Counted from the first letter of the stretch, positions 10,968 through 16,931 are shown. The stretch is DNA of 29,026 nucleotides from VFZS01 sp964353255 (GCA_964353255.1 CAYGVJ010000069.1:1-29026); one strand, 5' to 3'. A program made the numbers and translations. Notes: generated by a model not told the origin, from the sequence alone.

Positions 10968-11003
10968 TTTCCACGTGGCCGAGCAGTTGAGGGCGCGAGG
11001 CTG
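10968..11003 (+). pseudogene. Shortened copy of the atpD 3' end
   Basis: The segment begins like atpD at 9649 (TTCCACGTGGCCGAGCAGTT) and then continues like atpD at 9815 (TTGA-GGCGCGAGGCTGA), ending with the same Gly-stop. About 150 bp between two GCCGAGCAGTT repeats are missing, as expected from deletion between short direct repeats. It directly precedes atpC copy 2, so the two are one displaced atpD-atpC block. It has no start codon and is not a gene. Confidence 0.8.
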
Positions 11004-11008
11004 AAGCG

Positions 11009-11275
11009 ATGGCAGAGACGTTCCTGCTGGAGGTAGCGACGCCGGAGAAGCTGCTGGTGCGCGAGCAGGTCTCCGAGACTCAGATCCCGGCGGCCAACGG
11101 CTACGTGGGCATCCTGCCGGGCCACGCCGCCCTGCTGGCGGAGCTGGGCGCGGGCGCGCTCAGCTACACCGCCGCGGGCCGCCGCCACTCGCTCACCGTC
11201 TCGGGCGGCTGGCTGGAAGTCGCCCACGACCACGTCCGGGTGCTGGCGGATGGGGTGGAGACCACTCCCCAGTAG
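11009..11275 (+). CDS. atpC2: Second ATP synthase epsilon subunit gene (copy 2)
   Basis: Complete 88-residue epsilon, collinear with copy 1 and sharing LLEVATPEKLLVREQ, QIPAANGYVGILPGHAALL and TVSGGWLEVA. It differs in about a dozen residues and has a C-terminal extension TTPQ. Many DNA differences are synonymous, so it has diverged under protein constraint and is not a fresh duplicate. It keeps an ATG, follows a remnant of the atpD 3' end, and lies between two TA modules. It may be expressed by read-through or be silent; either copy could be the working one. Confidence 0.88.
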   Translation: MAETFLLEVATPEKLLVREQVSETQIPAANGYVGILPGHAALLAELGAGALSYTAAGRRHSLTVSGGWLEVAHDHVRVLADGVETTPQ

Positions 11276-11294
11276 CGTGTTGCGGGCTGACCCG

Positions 11295-11300
11295 TATAAT
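11295..11300 (+). promoter_or_regulatory. -10 element of the MntA-HepT module
   Basis: A perfect TATAAT hexamer 20 nt before the mntA ATG, with the Shine-Dalgarno GGAGGT between them at 11307-11312. The -35 region would fall in the 3' end of atpC copy 2. No convincing -35 hexamer is visible. Confidence 0.55.
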
Positions 11301-11320
11301 TGAAGGCGGAGGTCGTGCAC

Positions 11321-11611
11321 ATGCCTCGGCTGGATAGCTTGCTCGACCGGAGGGCCGAGATCCTGGCCGTCGCGGCTCGTCACGGCGCGCGCAACGTGCG
11401 TGTGTTCGGCTCGGTGGCCCGCGGCGGCCCCCGCGCCGACAGCGACGTGGACCTCCTGGTGGAGTTTGAGCCGGGAACAGGGCTCCTGCGTCACGCGGCG
11501 CTCATCCGCGAGTTGGAACAGCTCCTCGGCTGCAAAGTCGATGTGGTTAGCCAGAACGGCCTGAAGGCGCGCATCCGCGCGCGCGTCCTCGAAGAGGCTG
11601 TCCCGCTGTGA
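11321..11611 (+). CDS. mntA: MntA-type minimal nucleotidyltransferase antitoxin
   Basis: Antitoxin that inactivates its HEPN partner by AMP transfer to a tyrosine (known for the MntA/HepT family). It has 96 residues. The nucleotidyltransferase motif G-S-x10-D-x-D is intact: G30 S31 in RVFGSVARGG and D42/D44 in DSDVDLLVEF. ATG at 11321 is chosen because GGAGGT lies 8 nt upstream; an earlier TTG overlaps the -10 element. The gene overlaps hepT by 4 nt (GTGA). Confidence 0.9.
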   Translation: MPRLDSLLDRRAEILAVAARHGARNVRVFGSVARGGPRADSDVDLLVEFEPGTGLLRHAALIRELEQLLGCKVDVVSQNGLKARIRARVLEEAVPL

Positions 11612-11964
11612 GAGACGACGCGGAACGCCTCCGGGACATCCTTGACGCTATCCGTGAGGTGGAGCGCTACCTCGAAAAGGGCAGGGGCGAGTTTGACGCC
11701 AACGAACTGGTTCAGGTGTGGCTGCTGCATCACCTCCAGATCATCGGGGAGGCGGCCCGAGGGCTGAGCCGGGAACTGCGGTCTGGGCACCCCGAAGTTC
11801 CATGGGCCGACGTCATCGCCTTCCGCAACCTCGTGGTGCACGAGTACTTCGGCATCGACCTCCAGGAGGTCTGGGACACCGCTGTCAATGACCTGCCGCC
11901 GCTGAAGAAACAGGTGGAGAGCATGCTGCACACGCTGGGCGGAAGCGGGATACCCGAGGGGTAG
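11608..11964 (+). CDS. hepT: HepT-type HEPN RNase toxin (DUF86)
   Basis: HEPN-domain RNase toxin of the MntA-HepT pair, 118 residues, all helical. The catalytic R-x4-H motif is intact at R73-H78 (RNLVVHEY), with Y80 in the position modified by MntA in studied systems. The conserved IIGEAARGLS segment lies near 45-54. GTG at 11608 overlaps the mntA stop codon. A 68-bp fragment of atpC follows 30 nt after the stop. Confidence 0.9.
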   Translation: MRDDAERLRDILDAIREVERYLEKGRGEFDANELVQVWLLHHLQIIGEAARGLSRELRSGHPEVPWADVIAFRNLVVHEYFGIDLQEVWDTAVNDLPPLKKQVESMLHTLGGSGIPEG

Positions 11965-11994
11965 GTGCCGCCAGGCGGTCAGTGACGTCTCGGT

Positions 11995-12062
11995 CCGTCT
12001 CCGGCGGCTGGCTGGAAGTCGCCCACGACCACGTCCGCGTGCTGGCGGACGGGGTGGAGTAG
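11995..12062 (+). pseudogene. atpC 3'-end fragment (copy 3)
   Basis: Encodes VSGGWLEVAHDHVRVLADGVE and TAG in the atpC frame, with no start. The His in VAHDH and the final Val match copy 2, while the stop directly after GVE matches the copy 1 end point. The shared part differs from copy 2 by three synonymous bases. It looks like the stranded 3' end of an atpC gene beyond the MntA-HepT genes. Confidence 0.88.
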
Positions 12063-12099
12063 GGTATCCCGTCCTGTTCGGAAGCAACGGATCGGCGCC

Positions 12100-12408
12100 T
12101 CACGCCGAGCTCTCAGCAGCCTCCAGCCCTTGGTGGAGTACGGACTTGATGTAGGTCTGGTAGGGGAGTCCCCTTTTTGCTGCCTGCTTCCTGGCCAGTG
12201 CGATGTCGGCTTCGGGCAGCCGGATCGAAATCGTTCGTGAGGCGGCGATCCGGGCGGCCAGGGTTCTCCTGTCCAGCGGTTTCAACTTGCCGGCGCAGGC
12301 GGCCTTCTCAAAGTCCTGGTCGAGCCGGTCCCGGTTGCGGTCCCACCACCGGGCTTCCTCAGCTTCCGAGGCGAAGGCCGGGAGCTTTTGCTTCCTGCTT
12401 TGCTTCAT
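12100..12408 (-). CDS. Lone CopG/BrnA-type ribbon-helix-helix antitoxin
   Basis: DNA-binding antitoxin of 102 residues. An N-terminal LPAFASEAEEARWWDRN region leads to the ribbon-helix-helix segment SRTISIRLPEADIALARKQA and RGLPYQTYIKSVLHQGL, typical of the CopG antitoxin family that pairs with BrnT-like toxins. ATG at 12406-12408 is chosen because GGGAG lies 9 nt upstream; a TTG five codons earlier is the alternative. No toxin gene is present on either side: atpC fragment 3 lies 37 bp downstream and atpC fragment 4 about 100 bp upstream. It is an orphan, possibly a remnant or an anti-addiction factor. A good promoter faces it. Confidence 0.82.
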   Translation of the reverse strand: MKQSRKQKLPAFASEAEEARWWDRNRDRLDQDFEKAACAGKLKPLDRRTLAARIAASRTISIRLPEADIALARKQAAKRGLPYQTYIKSVLHQGLEAAESSA

Positions 12409-12442
12409 TTCTCGCACTCCCAATAGAGCTTGGTGTCGGCCA

Positions 12443-12479
12443 CGGAATGATCATATAGACATCGTGTATACGCTGTCAA
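12443..12479 (-). promoter_or_regulatory. Promoter and probable operator of the CopG-type antitoxin
   Basis: Reading the minus strand, TTGACA (12479-12474), an 18-nt spacer and TATGAT (12455-12450) form a near-consensus sigma70 promoter, one of the best in the window. The spacer holds an imperfect inverted repeat (12454-12470, TATACAC against TATAGAC). That placement fits autorepression by the encoded ribbon-helix-helix protein. The expected leader is about 35 nt. Confidence 0.7.
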
Positions 12480-12512
12480 GGCCGCTCGTACCGGCTGCCA
12501 GCCAGGCATGAC

Positions 12513-12577
12513 CGCACCCAAACCCCGGCGGCCAACGGCTACGTGGGCATCCTGCCCGGCCACGCGGCGTTGTTGGC
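12513..12577 (+). pseudogene. Internal atpC fragment (copy 4)
   Basis: Encodes TQTPAANGYVGILPGHAALLA in the atpC frame, corresponding to residues about 26-45 of the complete copies. Differences from copy 1 are largely third-position (ATC/ATT, GCG/GCC, TTG/CTG). It has neither start nor stop. The sequence then changes abruptly to that preceding the RRM gene. It closes the run of atpC copies. Confidence 0.82.
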
Positions 12578-12624
12578 GGCAGGAGCCGTTCCGCCTGCCA
12601 CTTTCCCGCTAGCCCTGGCGCGCG

Positions 12625-12748
12625 GTGTGCTAGAATCGAAGTGAGTTTGACTGTCTTGCGAATTCCGGCCCACAGTGCTTGAGCGGCCTTGGCCGCCCGT
12701 TGGATCTGCCCGAAATAGCCCGCTGTCAAATCTCAGGAGGATAAAGAC
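12625..12748 (+). promoter_or_regulatory. Extended -10 promoter and long leader of the RRM protein gene
   Basis: TGTGC-TAGAAT (12626-12636) is an extended -10 promoter. Transcription would start near 12643, giving a leader of about 105 nt, long for this window. The leader contains a perfect hairpin GCGGCC-TT-GGCCGC (12683-12696) and a strong AGGAGG (12735-12740) 8 nt before the ATG. Long structured leaders are common on cold-responsive RNA-binding protein genes; that role is inferred here. Confidence 0.55.
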
Positions 12749-13075
12749 ATGAAGAACATTTTCGTGGGGAACCTGGATTTCGCCGCCACCGAAGCATCCA
12801 TCCGATCCCTGTTTGAGGCGCATGGCGCCGTGGACCGCGTCAGTCTCGTGACCGACCGGGACACGGGGCGCTCACGCGGCTTCGCGTTCGTCGAGATGAC
12901 GGACGAAGGGGAAGCGGACCGGGCTATCTCGGCGCTGAACGGCTACAATTTGAACGGGCGTGCGCTCAATGTGAACGAAGCGCGTCCGAGGACGAACCGC
13001 GGCGGTGGTGGTTTCGGCGAGCGCGGGAATCGCGGCGGCGGCTTCGGCCGGCAGCGTCGCGAACCACGCTGGTAG
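12749..13075 (+). CDS. RRM-domain RNA-binding protein with a Gly/Arg-rich tail
   Basis: Single-RRM protein of 108 residues, like bacterial/cyanobacterial Rbp proteins. RNP2 is IFVGNL (residues 4-9) and RNP1 is RGFAFVEM (about 43-50), with the usual aromatic positions filled. Residues 80-108 form an RGG-like tail (RTNRGGGGFGERGNRGGGFG). It probably binds RNA and may serve as a cold-induced RNA chaperone (family knowledge; not shown by sequence). It has its own promoter and strong Shine-Dalgarno. A gene for a small basic protein follows 70 nt downstream. Confidence 0.93.
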   Translation: MKNIFVGNLDFAATEASIRSLFEAHGAVDRVSLVTDRDTGRSRGFAFVEMTDEGEADRAISALNGYNLNGRALNVNEARPRTNRGGGGFGERGNRGGGFGRQRREPRW

Positions 13076-13144
13076 GCTTTCCGTCGTCCGAGCCCGGTTG
13101 CGCCTCCGAGGGCGCGACCGCGACCATGCCGCAAGGAGGGGGCC

Positions 13145-13294
13145 TTGGCCGGCCAATCCGGGACCACGTACAAGAAACGCCAGAGGGAACTTGCGCGCCT
13201 CGACCGCCAGCGCGAGAAAATCGCCAAGCGCCAGCGGCGGAAACTGGAGAAGCAGGCCAACCGCGCCTCTCCGGAGCCGCCGCCCGAGGGGTAA
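13145..13294 (+). CDS. Small basic coiled-coil protein, 49 residues
   Basis: TTG-initiated frame with an excellent Shine-Dalgarno (AAGGAGGGGG at 13133-13142). The product starts (L/M)AGQSGTTYKKRQRELAR, continues as a highly charged Lys/Arg/Glu helix (about residues 8-38) and ends in ASPEPPPEG. Strongly basic, with no hydrophobic segment. I recall similar short YKKRQ-type proteins near RNA-binding protein genes in acidobacteria but cannot confirm it. It is probably cotranscribed with the RRM gene and may bind nucleic acid or ribosomes. Function unknown. Confidence 0.68.
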   Translation: MAGQSGTTYKKRQRELARLDRQREKIAKRQRRKLEKQANRASPEPPPEG

Positions 13295-13315
13295 TCGCGC
13301 TAAGATTGTGGGCTT

Positions 13316-13726
13316 ATGGGCGTCGTGATCGAAGCTGTGTACTTGGGCCACAAGAAGGCGCGGCTGAGGCACGCGCCCTCGGGAGCCGAGTTCCTCACCG
13401 ACGTCCCGCGCGACGCGGGCGGGGAAGCCTCCTCGTTTTCTCCGACCGACTTAGTGGCGGGGGCGTTGGGGGCGTGCATGATAAGCGTCATGGGCCTCGC
13501 CGCGGAGCGCGCGGGTATTGACCTCGCCGGGACGCGGATGCGGGTGGAGAAGGAAATGACCGGGCCGCCGCGACGGATAGGCCGGCTGGCGGTGGTGGTG
13601 CGGATGCCGGCGCGGCTCACCGCCGAAGAGCGGGAGCGGCTGGAGCGGGTTGCGCGCGAGTGCCCGGTGCTGCGCTCGCTCCACCCGGACGTGACGGTGG
13701 ACGCGCAGTTCCTCTACGACGTCTAG
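13316..13726 (+). CDS. OsmC/Ohr-family peroxiredoxin
   Basis: Thiol-dependent reduction of organic hydroperoxides (family role), 136 residues. Both conserved cysteines are present: C54 in the helix LGACMISVMG and C115 in ARECPVLRSL. FSPTDLVAGALGAC is typical of the OsmC branch. The -10-like TAAGAT at 13301-13306 lies only 9 nt before the ATG and there is no Shine-Dalgarno, so the mRNA is probably leaderless or nearly so. The gene is convergent with the copied response-regulator 3' end at 13733. Confidence 0.9.
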   Translation: MGVVIEAVYLGHKKARLRHAPSGAEFLTDVPRDAGGEASSFSPTDLVAGALGACMISVMGLAAERAGIDLAGTRMRVEKEMTGPPRRIGRLAVVVRMPARLTAEERERLERVARECPVLRSLHPDVTVDAQFLYDV

Positions 13727-13732
13727 GCCGGC

Positions 13733-13806
13733 CTACCCGCTCTCCAGCCCCATCTGCGACAGCCGGTAGCGGAGGGCGTTGCGGGTGAGGCCGAGCAGCC
13801 GGGCGG
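13733..13806 (-). pseudogene. Second copy of the response regulator 3' end
   Basis: Matches the 3' end of the regulator gene (14303-14376) at every base of a 70-nt stretch. It adds one synonymous change in the last Gly codon and the same TAG stop. It encodes ARLLGLTRNALRYRLSQMG and ESG, the recognition end of the Fis-type helix-turn-helix, and has no start. Similarity stops abruptly at 13806, next to the vapC remnant. Confidence 0.93.
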
Positions 13807-13814
13807 TAGGTGCC

Positions 13815-14030
13815 TCACCAGATTTCCACAGCCAGGTCTTCGACTTGGCGGAAGTGGTTATCGCGGGTTACGAGTGCCAGACCGTGCAAGCGGGCAACGG
13901 CGGCGATCCAGAGGTCGTTTTCGGGGAGCGGCCGGCCCTTGGCGCGGAGCTGGGCTTTCAGGCGGCCATACTCGCGGGCCGTGGCCACGTCGCAGGGCAG
14001 GGTTGTTCGGCCGGAGGCGAACTCGTCAAT
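13815..14030 (-). pseudogene. vapC: 5'-truncated VapC PIN toxin
   Basis: About 71 codons encode the C-terminal half of a VapC ribonuclease: IDEFASGRTTLPCD, TAREYGRLKAQLRAKGRPLP, ENDLWIAAVARLHGLALVTRD, ending VEIW-stop. The distal acidic residues (ND and TRD) remain. The N-terminal strand with the first catalytic Asp and the following Glu is missing, about 60 residues by family length. The frame runs directly out of the end of vapB, which itself stops at DLH where relatives usually continue a few residues. One deletion therefore removed the junction of both genes. The toxin should be inactive. Confidence 0.85.
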
Positions 14031-14250
14031 GCAGGTCCACCTGCTCGCAACCCTCCTCGATGGCCGCCCTCATCTCCTGAGCGCTCTGCCGGTCGAGGGA
14101 TCCCGCGAAGCGAAGCAGGTTGGCGCCCGGCTCGCCCTCCGTCTGCGACTGGGCCAACGTCTCGACGAAGTCTAGGACGCGCCGTTGGAGCGCGGCGGGC
14201 AGGTGCTCCAGTTGCTCGGTGATTCGGTCTGTGATACTCACGTCGGCCAT
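14026..14250 (-). CDS. vapB: VapB-like antitoxin
   Basis: Antitoxin partner of the truncated VapC, 74 residues: VSITDRITEQLEHLPAALQ, RRVLDFVETLAQ and a C-terminal toxin-binding stretch QEMRAAIEEGCEQVDLH. It belongs to the DUF2281-like group. ATG at 14248-14250 has GGAGG upstream, and a TACAAT -10-like element lies at 14274-14279, downstream of the regulator stop. The C-terminus appears to have lost a few residues to the deletion that removed the start of vapC. The antitoxin may still be expressed without its toxin. Confidence 0.8.
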   Translation of the reverse strand: MADVSITDRITEQLEHLPAALQRRVLDFVETLAQSQTEGEPGANLLRFAGSLDRQSAQEMRAAIEEGCEQVDLH

Positions 14251-14302
14251 TAAGCGCCTCCACTGTCCGTCTGATTGTAGTGTAGCGCGCTGGGAGGCCG
14301 CC

Positions 14303-15655
14303 CTATCCGCTCTCCAGCCCCATCTGCGACAGCCGGTAGCGGAGGGCGTTGCGGGTGAGGCCGAGCAGCCGGGCGGCCTGGCTTTTGTTGCCCTCGGCGC
14401 GGTGCAGGGCCTCGCGGATGAGGGCCTGCTCGTATTCATCCAGAGTCATGCCCTCGGGCAAAAAGGCCTCGGCGGCGGGCTGCCGGGCGCGTGGGGCGGC
14501 TTCGAGGCGGATGTCGGCGGCGTCCAGGCGGCCGCCGGAGCAAAGCACCAGGCTGCGCTCGATGACGTTTTCCAGTTCGCGCACGTTGCCCGGCCAGTGG
14601 TAGCTCATCAGCTTCTCGATAGCGGCATCGGTGATGGAGTCGGCCCGGCTGCCGCTGGCTCGCGCCAGCTTCTCGACGAAGTGCTCGGCCAGGAAGGGGA
14701 TGTCCTCGCGGCGCTCGCGCAGGGGCGGGATGTTGATGGGGACCACGTTGAGGCGGTAGTAAAGGTCCTCGCGAAAGGTCCCCTGTTCGAGGGCGGCGCG
14801 CAGGTCCTGGTTGGTGGCGGCGACGATGCGCACGTCGATGTGACGCGTCTTGTTACTGCCCAGCCGCTCGAACTCGCGCTCCTGGAGGACGCGCAAGAGC
14901 TTCACCTGGATAGTGGGGGGCACGTCGCCAATCTCGTCGAGGAAGGCGGTGCCCGTGTCGGCGTGCTCGAACTTGCCGGGCTTGGAGGACACCGCTCCGG
15001 TGAAAGCGCCCTTGTCGTAGCCGAACAGTTCGCTCTCCATGAGGTTCTCGGGCAAGGCCGTGCAATTGATCTTGACGAAGGGGCGGTCGCGGCGAGGCGA
15101 GTGGTAGTGGATGGCGCGGGCGATGAGGTCCTTGCCCACGCCGCTTTCCCCAGCCAGCAGCACGGTGGCCCGCGTGGGCGCCACCCGCATCACCGTGGCG
15201 AAGATTTCCTGCATGGGGGGGCTGCGCCCGATGATGTTCTCGAACTGGTAGCGGCGGCCCAGCTCCTCGCGGAGTTGCCGGTTCTCGTCCTCCAGGGCGC
15301 GGAAGGCGAGCGCCTTGCGTACCACGGTCATCAGGTGGTCCAGCGAGAACGGCTTCAGCAGGAAGTCCGCGGCGCCCGCTTTCATGGCCGCGACCGCGGT
15401 CTCGATGGTGCCGAAGGCGGTCATGACGATGACCGGGGTCTGGGTGTTCTGCCGGCGAATGAGCGACAGCAGCTCGAGGCCGTCCATGCCGGGGAGCCGG
15501 AGGTCGGTCAGGATCAGGTTGGCGCGGTCGGTCAGCTTGAGGGCCTCCTCGGCCGAGCCGGCCAAGTCGGCATCGAAACCGGCTGAGCGAAGCTGAAGCT
15601 CCAGCACGCGCCGGAGCCTGTCTTCGTCCTCGACAATGAGCACGCGGGTCTTCAT
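14303..15655 (-). CDS. NtrC-family sigma54-dependent response regulator
   Basis: Two-component activator of sigma54 promoters, 450 residues. Receiver domain 1-120 has the phosphoacceptor D51 (ILTDLRLPGMDGL) and KPFS Lys near 104. The AAA+ domain has Walker A GESGVGKD near 170, the sigma54-contact loop GAFTGA near 215, and FLDEIGD. A C-terminal Fis-type helix-turn-helix (about 410-450) includes SQAARLLGLTRNALRYRL. Its ATG overlaps the TGA of the kinase gene by 4 nt, so the two are coupled. The 3' end is duplicated beyond the VapBC remnant at 13733-13806. Target genes are unknown. Confidence 0.95.
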   Translation of the reverse strand: MKTRVLIVEDEDRLRRVLELQLRSAGFDADLAGSAEEALKLTDRANLILTDLRLPGMDGLELLSLIRRQNTQTPVIVMTAFGTIETAVAAMKAGAADFLLKPFSLDHLMTVVRKALAFRALEDENRQLREELGRRYQFENIIGRSPPMQEIFATVMRVAPTRATVLLAGESGVGKDLIARAIHYHSPRRDRPFVKINCTALPENLMESELFGYDKGAFTGAVSSKPGKFEHADTGTAFLDEIGDVPPTIQVKLLRVLQEREFERLGSNKTRHIDVRIVAATNQDLRAALEQGTFREDLYYRLNVVPINIPPLRERREDIPFLAEHFVEKLARASGSRADSITDAAIEKLMSYHWPGNVRELENVIERSLVLCSGGRLDAADIRLEAAPRARQPAAEAFLPEGMTLDEYEQALIREALHRAEGNKSQAARLLGLTRNALRYRLSQMGLESG

Positions 15656-16881
15656 GCTTTGCGCTCCGTGGGCAGGTAGACGCGGAAAACGCTGCCCTTG
15701 CCGGGTTCGCTTTCGGCCGCCATTGTACCGTGGTGGAGATCGACGATCTTGGAGACGATGGCCAGCCCCAGGCCCACGCCGTCGGACTTGGTGGTGAAGA
15801 AGGGGTTGAAGATGCTCTCCCGGTACTCGGAAGCGATGCCCGAGCCGCGGTCGATGACCGTCAGTTCGACGTTGCCGTCCACGGGGCGGGTCTTCACGGT
15901 TATGGCCCCGCCGGGCGGAGTGGCCTGGGCGGCGTTGAGGAGCAGATTGAAGACCAGGCGCTCGAGGAGTTCCGTGTCGAAGGGAAAGGGACGGACGTCG
16001 GGGGAGTAGTTCTTGTAGACGGTGACTTGGCAGGGCGGGCTGTGGCGCTCAAGCTGAGCGACGGCGCGGTCGATGACTTCGGCCAGTTCGGCCTCGACCG
16101 GGCGGAGCTCGAGGGGCCGGGCGAATTCCAGGAAGCGGGTGACCAGGGAGTTGATGCGGTCGGTCTCGGCGGAGATGAAGCCCACCAGCTCGGAAGCCAG
16201 CGAGTTGTCCTGGGGCAAGTTCTTGACCAGCATCTCGGCGGAAGCGCGGATGGTGCCCAGCGGGTTGCGCAACTCGTGGGCCAGGCCGCCGGAGAGCTGG
16301 CCCAGGGCGGCCAGACGCTCGGAGCGCCGCACCGCGGCCTCCGCTTCCTGAAGGTTGCGATTGGCCTCCGCCAGTTGATCGGCGGCCGCCTGCGCCTTGC
16401 GCGCCTGGACGCGGTGGGCCTCGGCCAGGCTCTGCGTGAGGTAGCCGGTGACGGCCAAAAAGGCCAGGCGGAGACTCAGCTCGGCGACTTCGTCGGGCGG
16501 CAGCGTGTAGCGCGTCCAGTCCAGGAACAGGAGGAAGGAAAGATAGGAAGCGCAGGCCAGGACGGTGAATAGCACCGTGCCCCCGGCCCCCAGCGTAGTG
16601 GCCGCCGAGATGACCGGGATGAGCAGGATAAGGTGGTAGCTGCTGTTCACGCCGCCGGTGAAGCCCATCAGCAGGTAACCCAAGGCCAGCTTGGAGAGGT
16701 TCGCCAGCACGCTGCCGCGCCTGGTCAGCAGGAAGGGCACCCTGCGCTCGGCGATCTGTAGTGCGGCGAGCAGAGACAGCAGGCTGTAGGTGAGCGGCCC
16801 GCGTTCCGGGCCGCCCAGCGCCAGGGCCGCGAACAAGACGATCAGCACCAGGTCCTGAATCATTCTGCGGAAGAGGTCCAA
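15652..16881 (-). CDS. Membrane sensor histidine kinase
   Basis: Partner kinase of the downstream sigma54 activator, 409 residues. The N-terminal 160 residues contain about five hydrophobic segments and no large periplasmic domain, so it may sense through the membrane. A coiled linker (about 155-195) leads to the HisKA motif GGLAHELRNPLGTI near 200-215. The ATPase boxes follow: N box LLLNAAQAT, G1 DRGSGI, F box FNPFFTTK and G2 GVGLGLAIV. The start is uncertain: TTG at 16881 gives MDLFRRMIQ, while an ATG six codons later (16863) fits the predicted transcription start better. Divergent from the S1 gene with almost no spacer. Confidence 0.93.
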   Translation of the reverse strand: MDLFRRMIQDLVLIVLFAALALGGPERGPLTYSLLSLLAALQIAERRVPFLLTRRGSVLANLSKLALGYLLMGFTGGVNSSYHLILLIPVISAATTLGAGGTVLFTVLACASYLSFLLFLDWTRYTLPPDEVAELSLRLAFLAVTGYLTQSLAEAHRVQARKAQAAADQLAEANRNLQEAEAAVRRSERLAALGQLSGGLAHELRNPLGTIRASAEMLVKNLPQDNSLASELVGFISAETDRINSLVTRFLEFARPLELRPVEAELAEVIDRAVAQLERHSPPCQVTVYKNYSPDVRPFPFDTELLERLVFNLLLNAAQATPPGGAITVKTRPVDGNVELTVIDRGSGIASEYRESIFNPFFTTKSDGVGLGLAIVSKIVDLHHGTMAAESEPGKGSVFRVYLPTERKA

Positions 16882-16931
16882 GTGTCATCTTAGCCGGGAT
16901 TGTGCCAGAATGGAGGATCAGCCCCATCCGC
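16882..16931. promoter_or_regulatory. Compact divergent promoter between kinase and S1 genes
   Basis: Only 50 bp separate the coding ends. Facing S1, TGTGC-CAGAAT (16901-16911) resembles the extended -10 used elsewhere in the window. Facing the kinase, TAAGAT (16892-16887) is a -10-like hexamer. Overlapping it on the minus strand, TGGCACA-N4-CGGCT (16907-16892) has the GG-N10-GC spacing of a sigma54 promoter, though -12 is imperfect. The promoters overlap and could interfere. Confidence 0.45.

Noticed and set aside
12410..12520. Toxin gene upstream of the CopG-type antitoxin
   Set aside because: All frames on the minus strand are short; the region holds the promoter and an operator-like repeat, not a BrnT-like sequence.
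9836..12577. Assembly artefact as the explanation for repeated atpC pieces
   Set aside because: The copies differ at many synonymous sites and enclose distinct genes, so simple read duplication does not explain them. A chimera of strain variants remains possible and is covered in the checks.
14120..15586. 488-residue plus-strand open frame
   Set aside because: Antisense of the sigma54 response regulator; no recognisable motifs.
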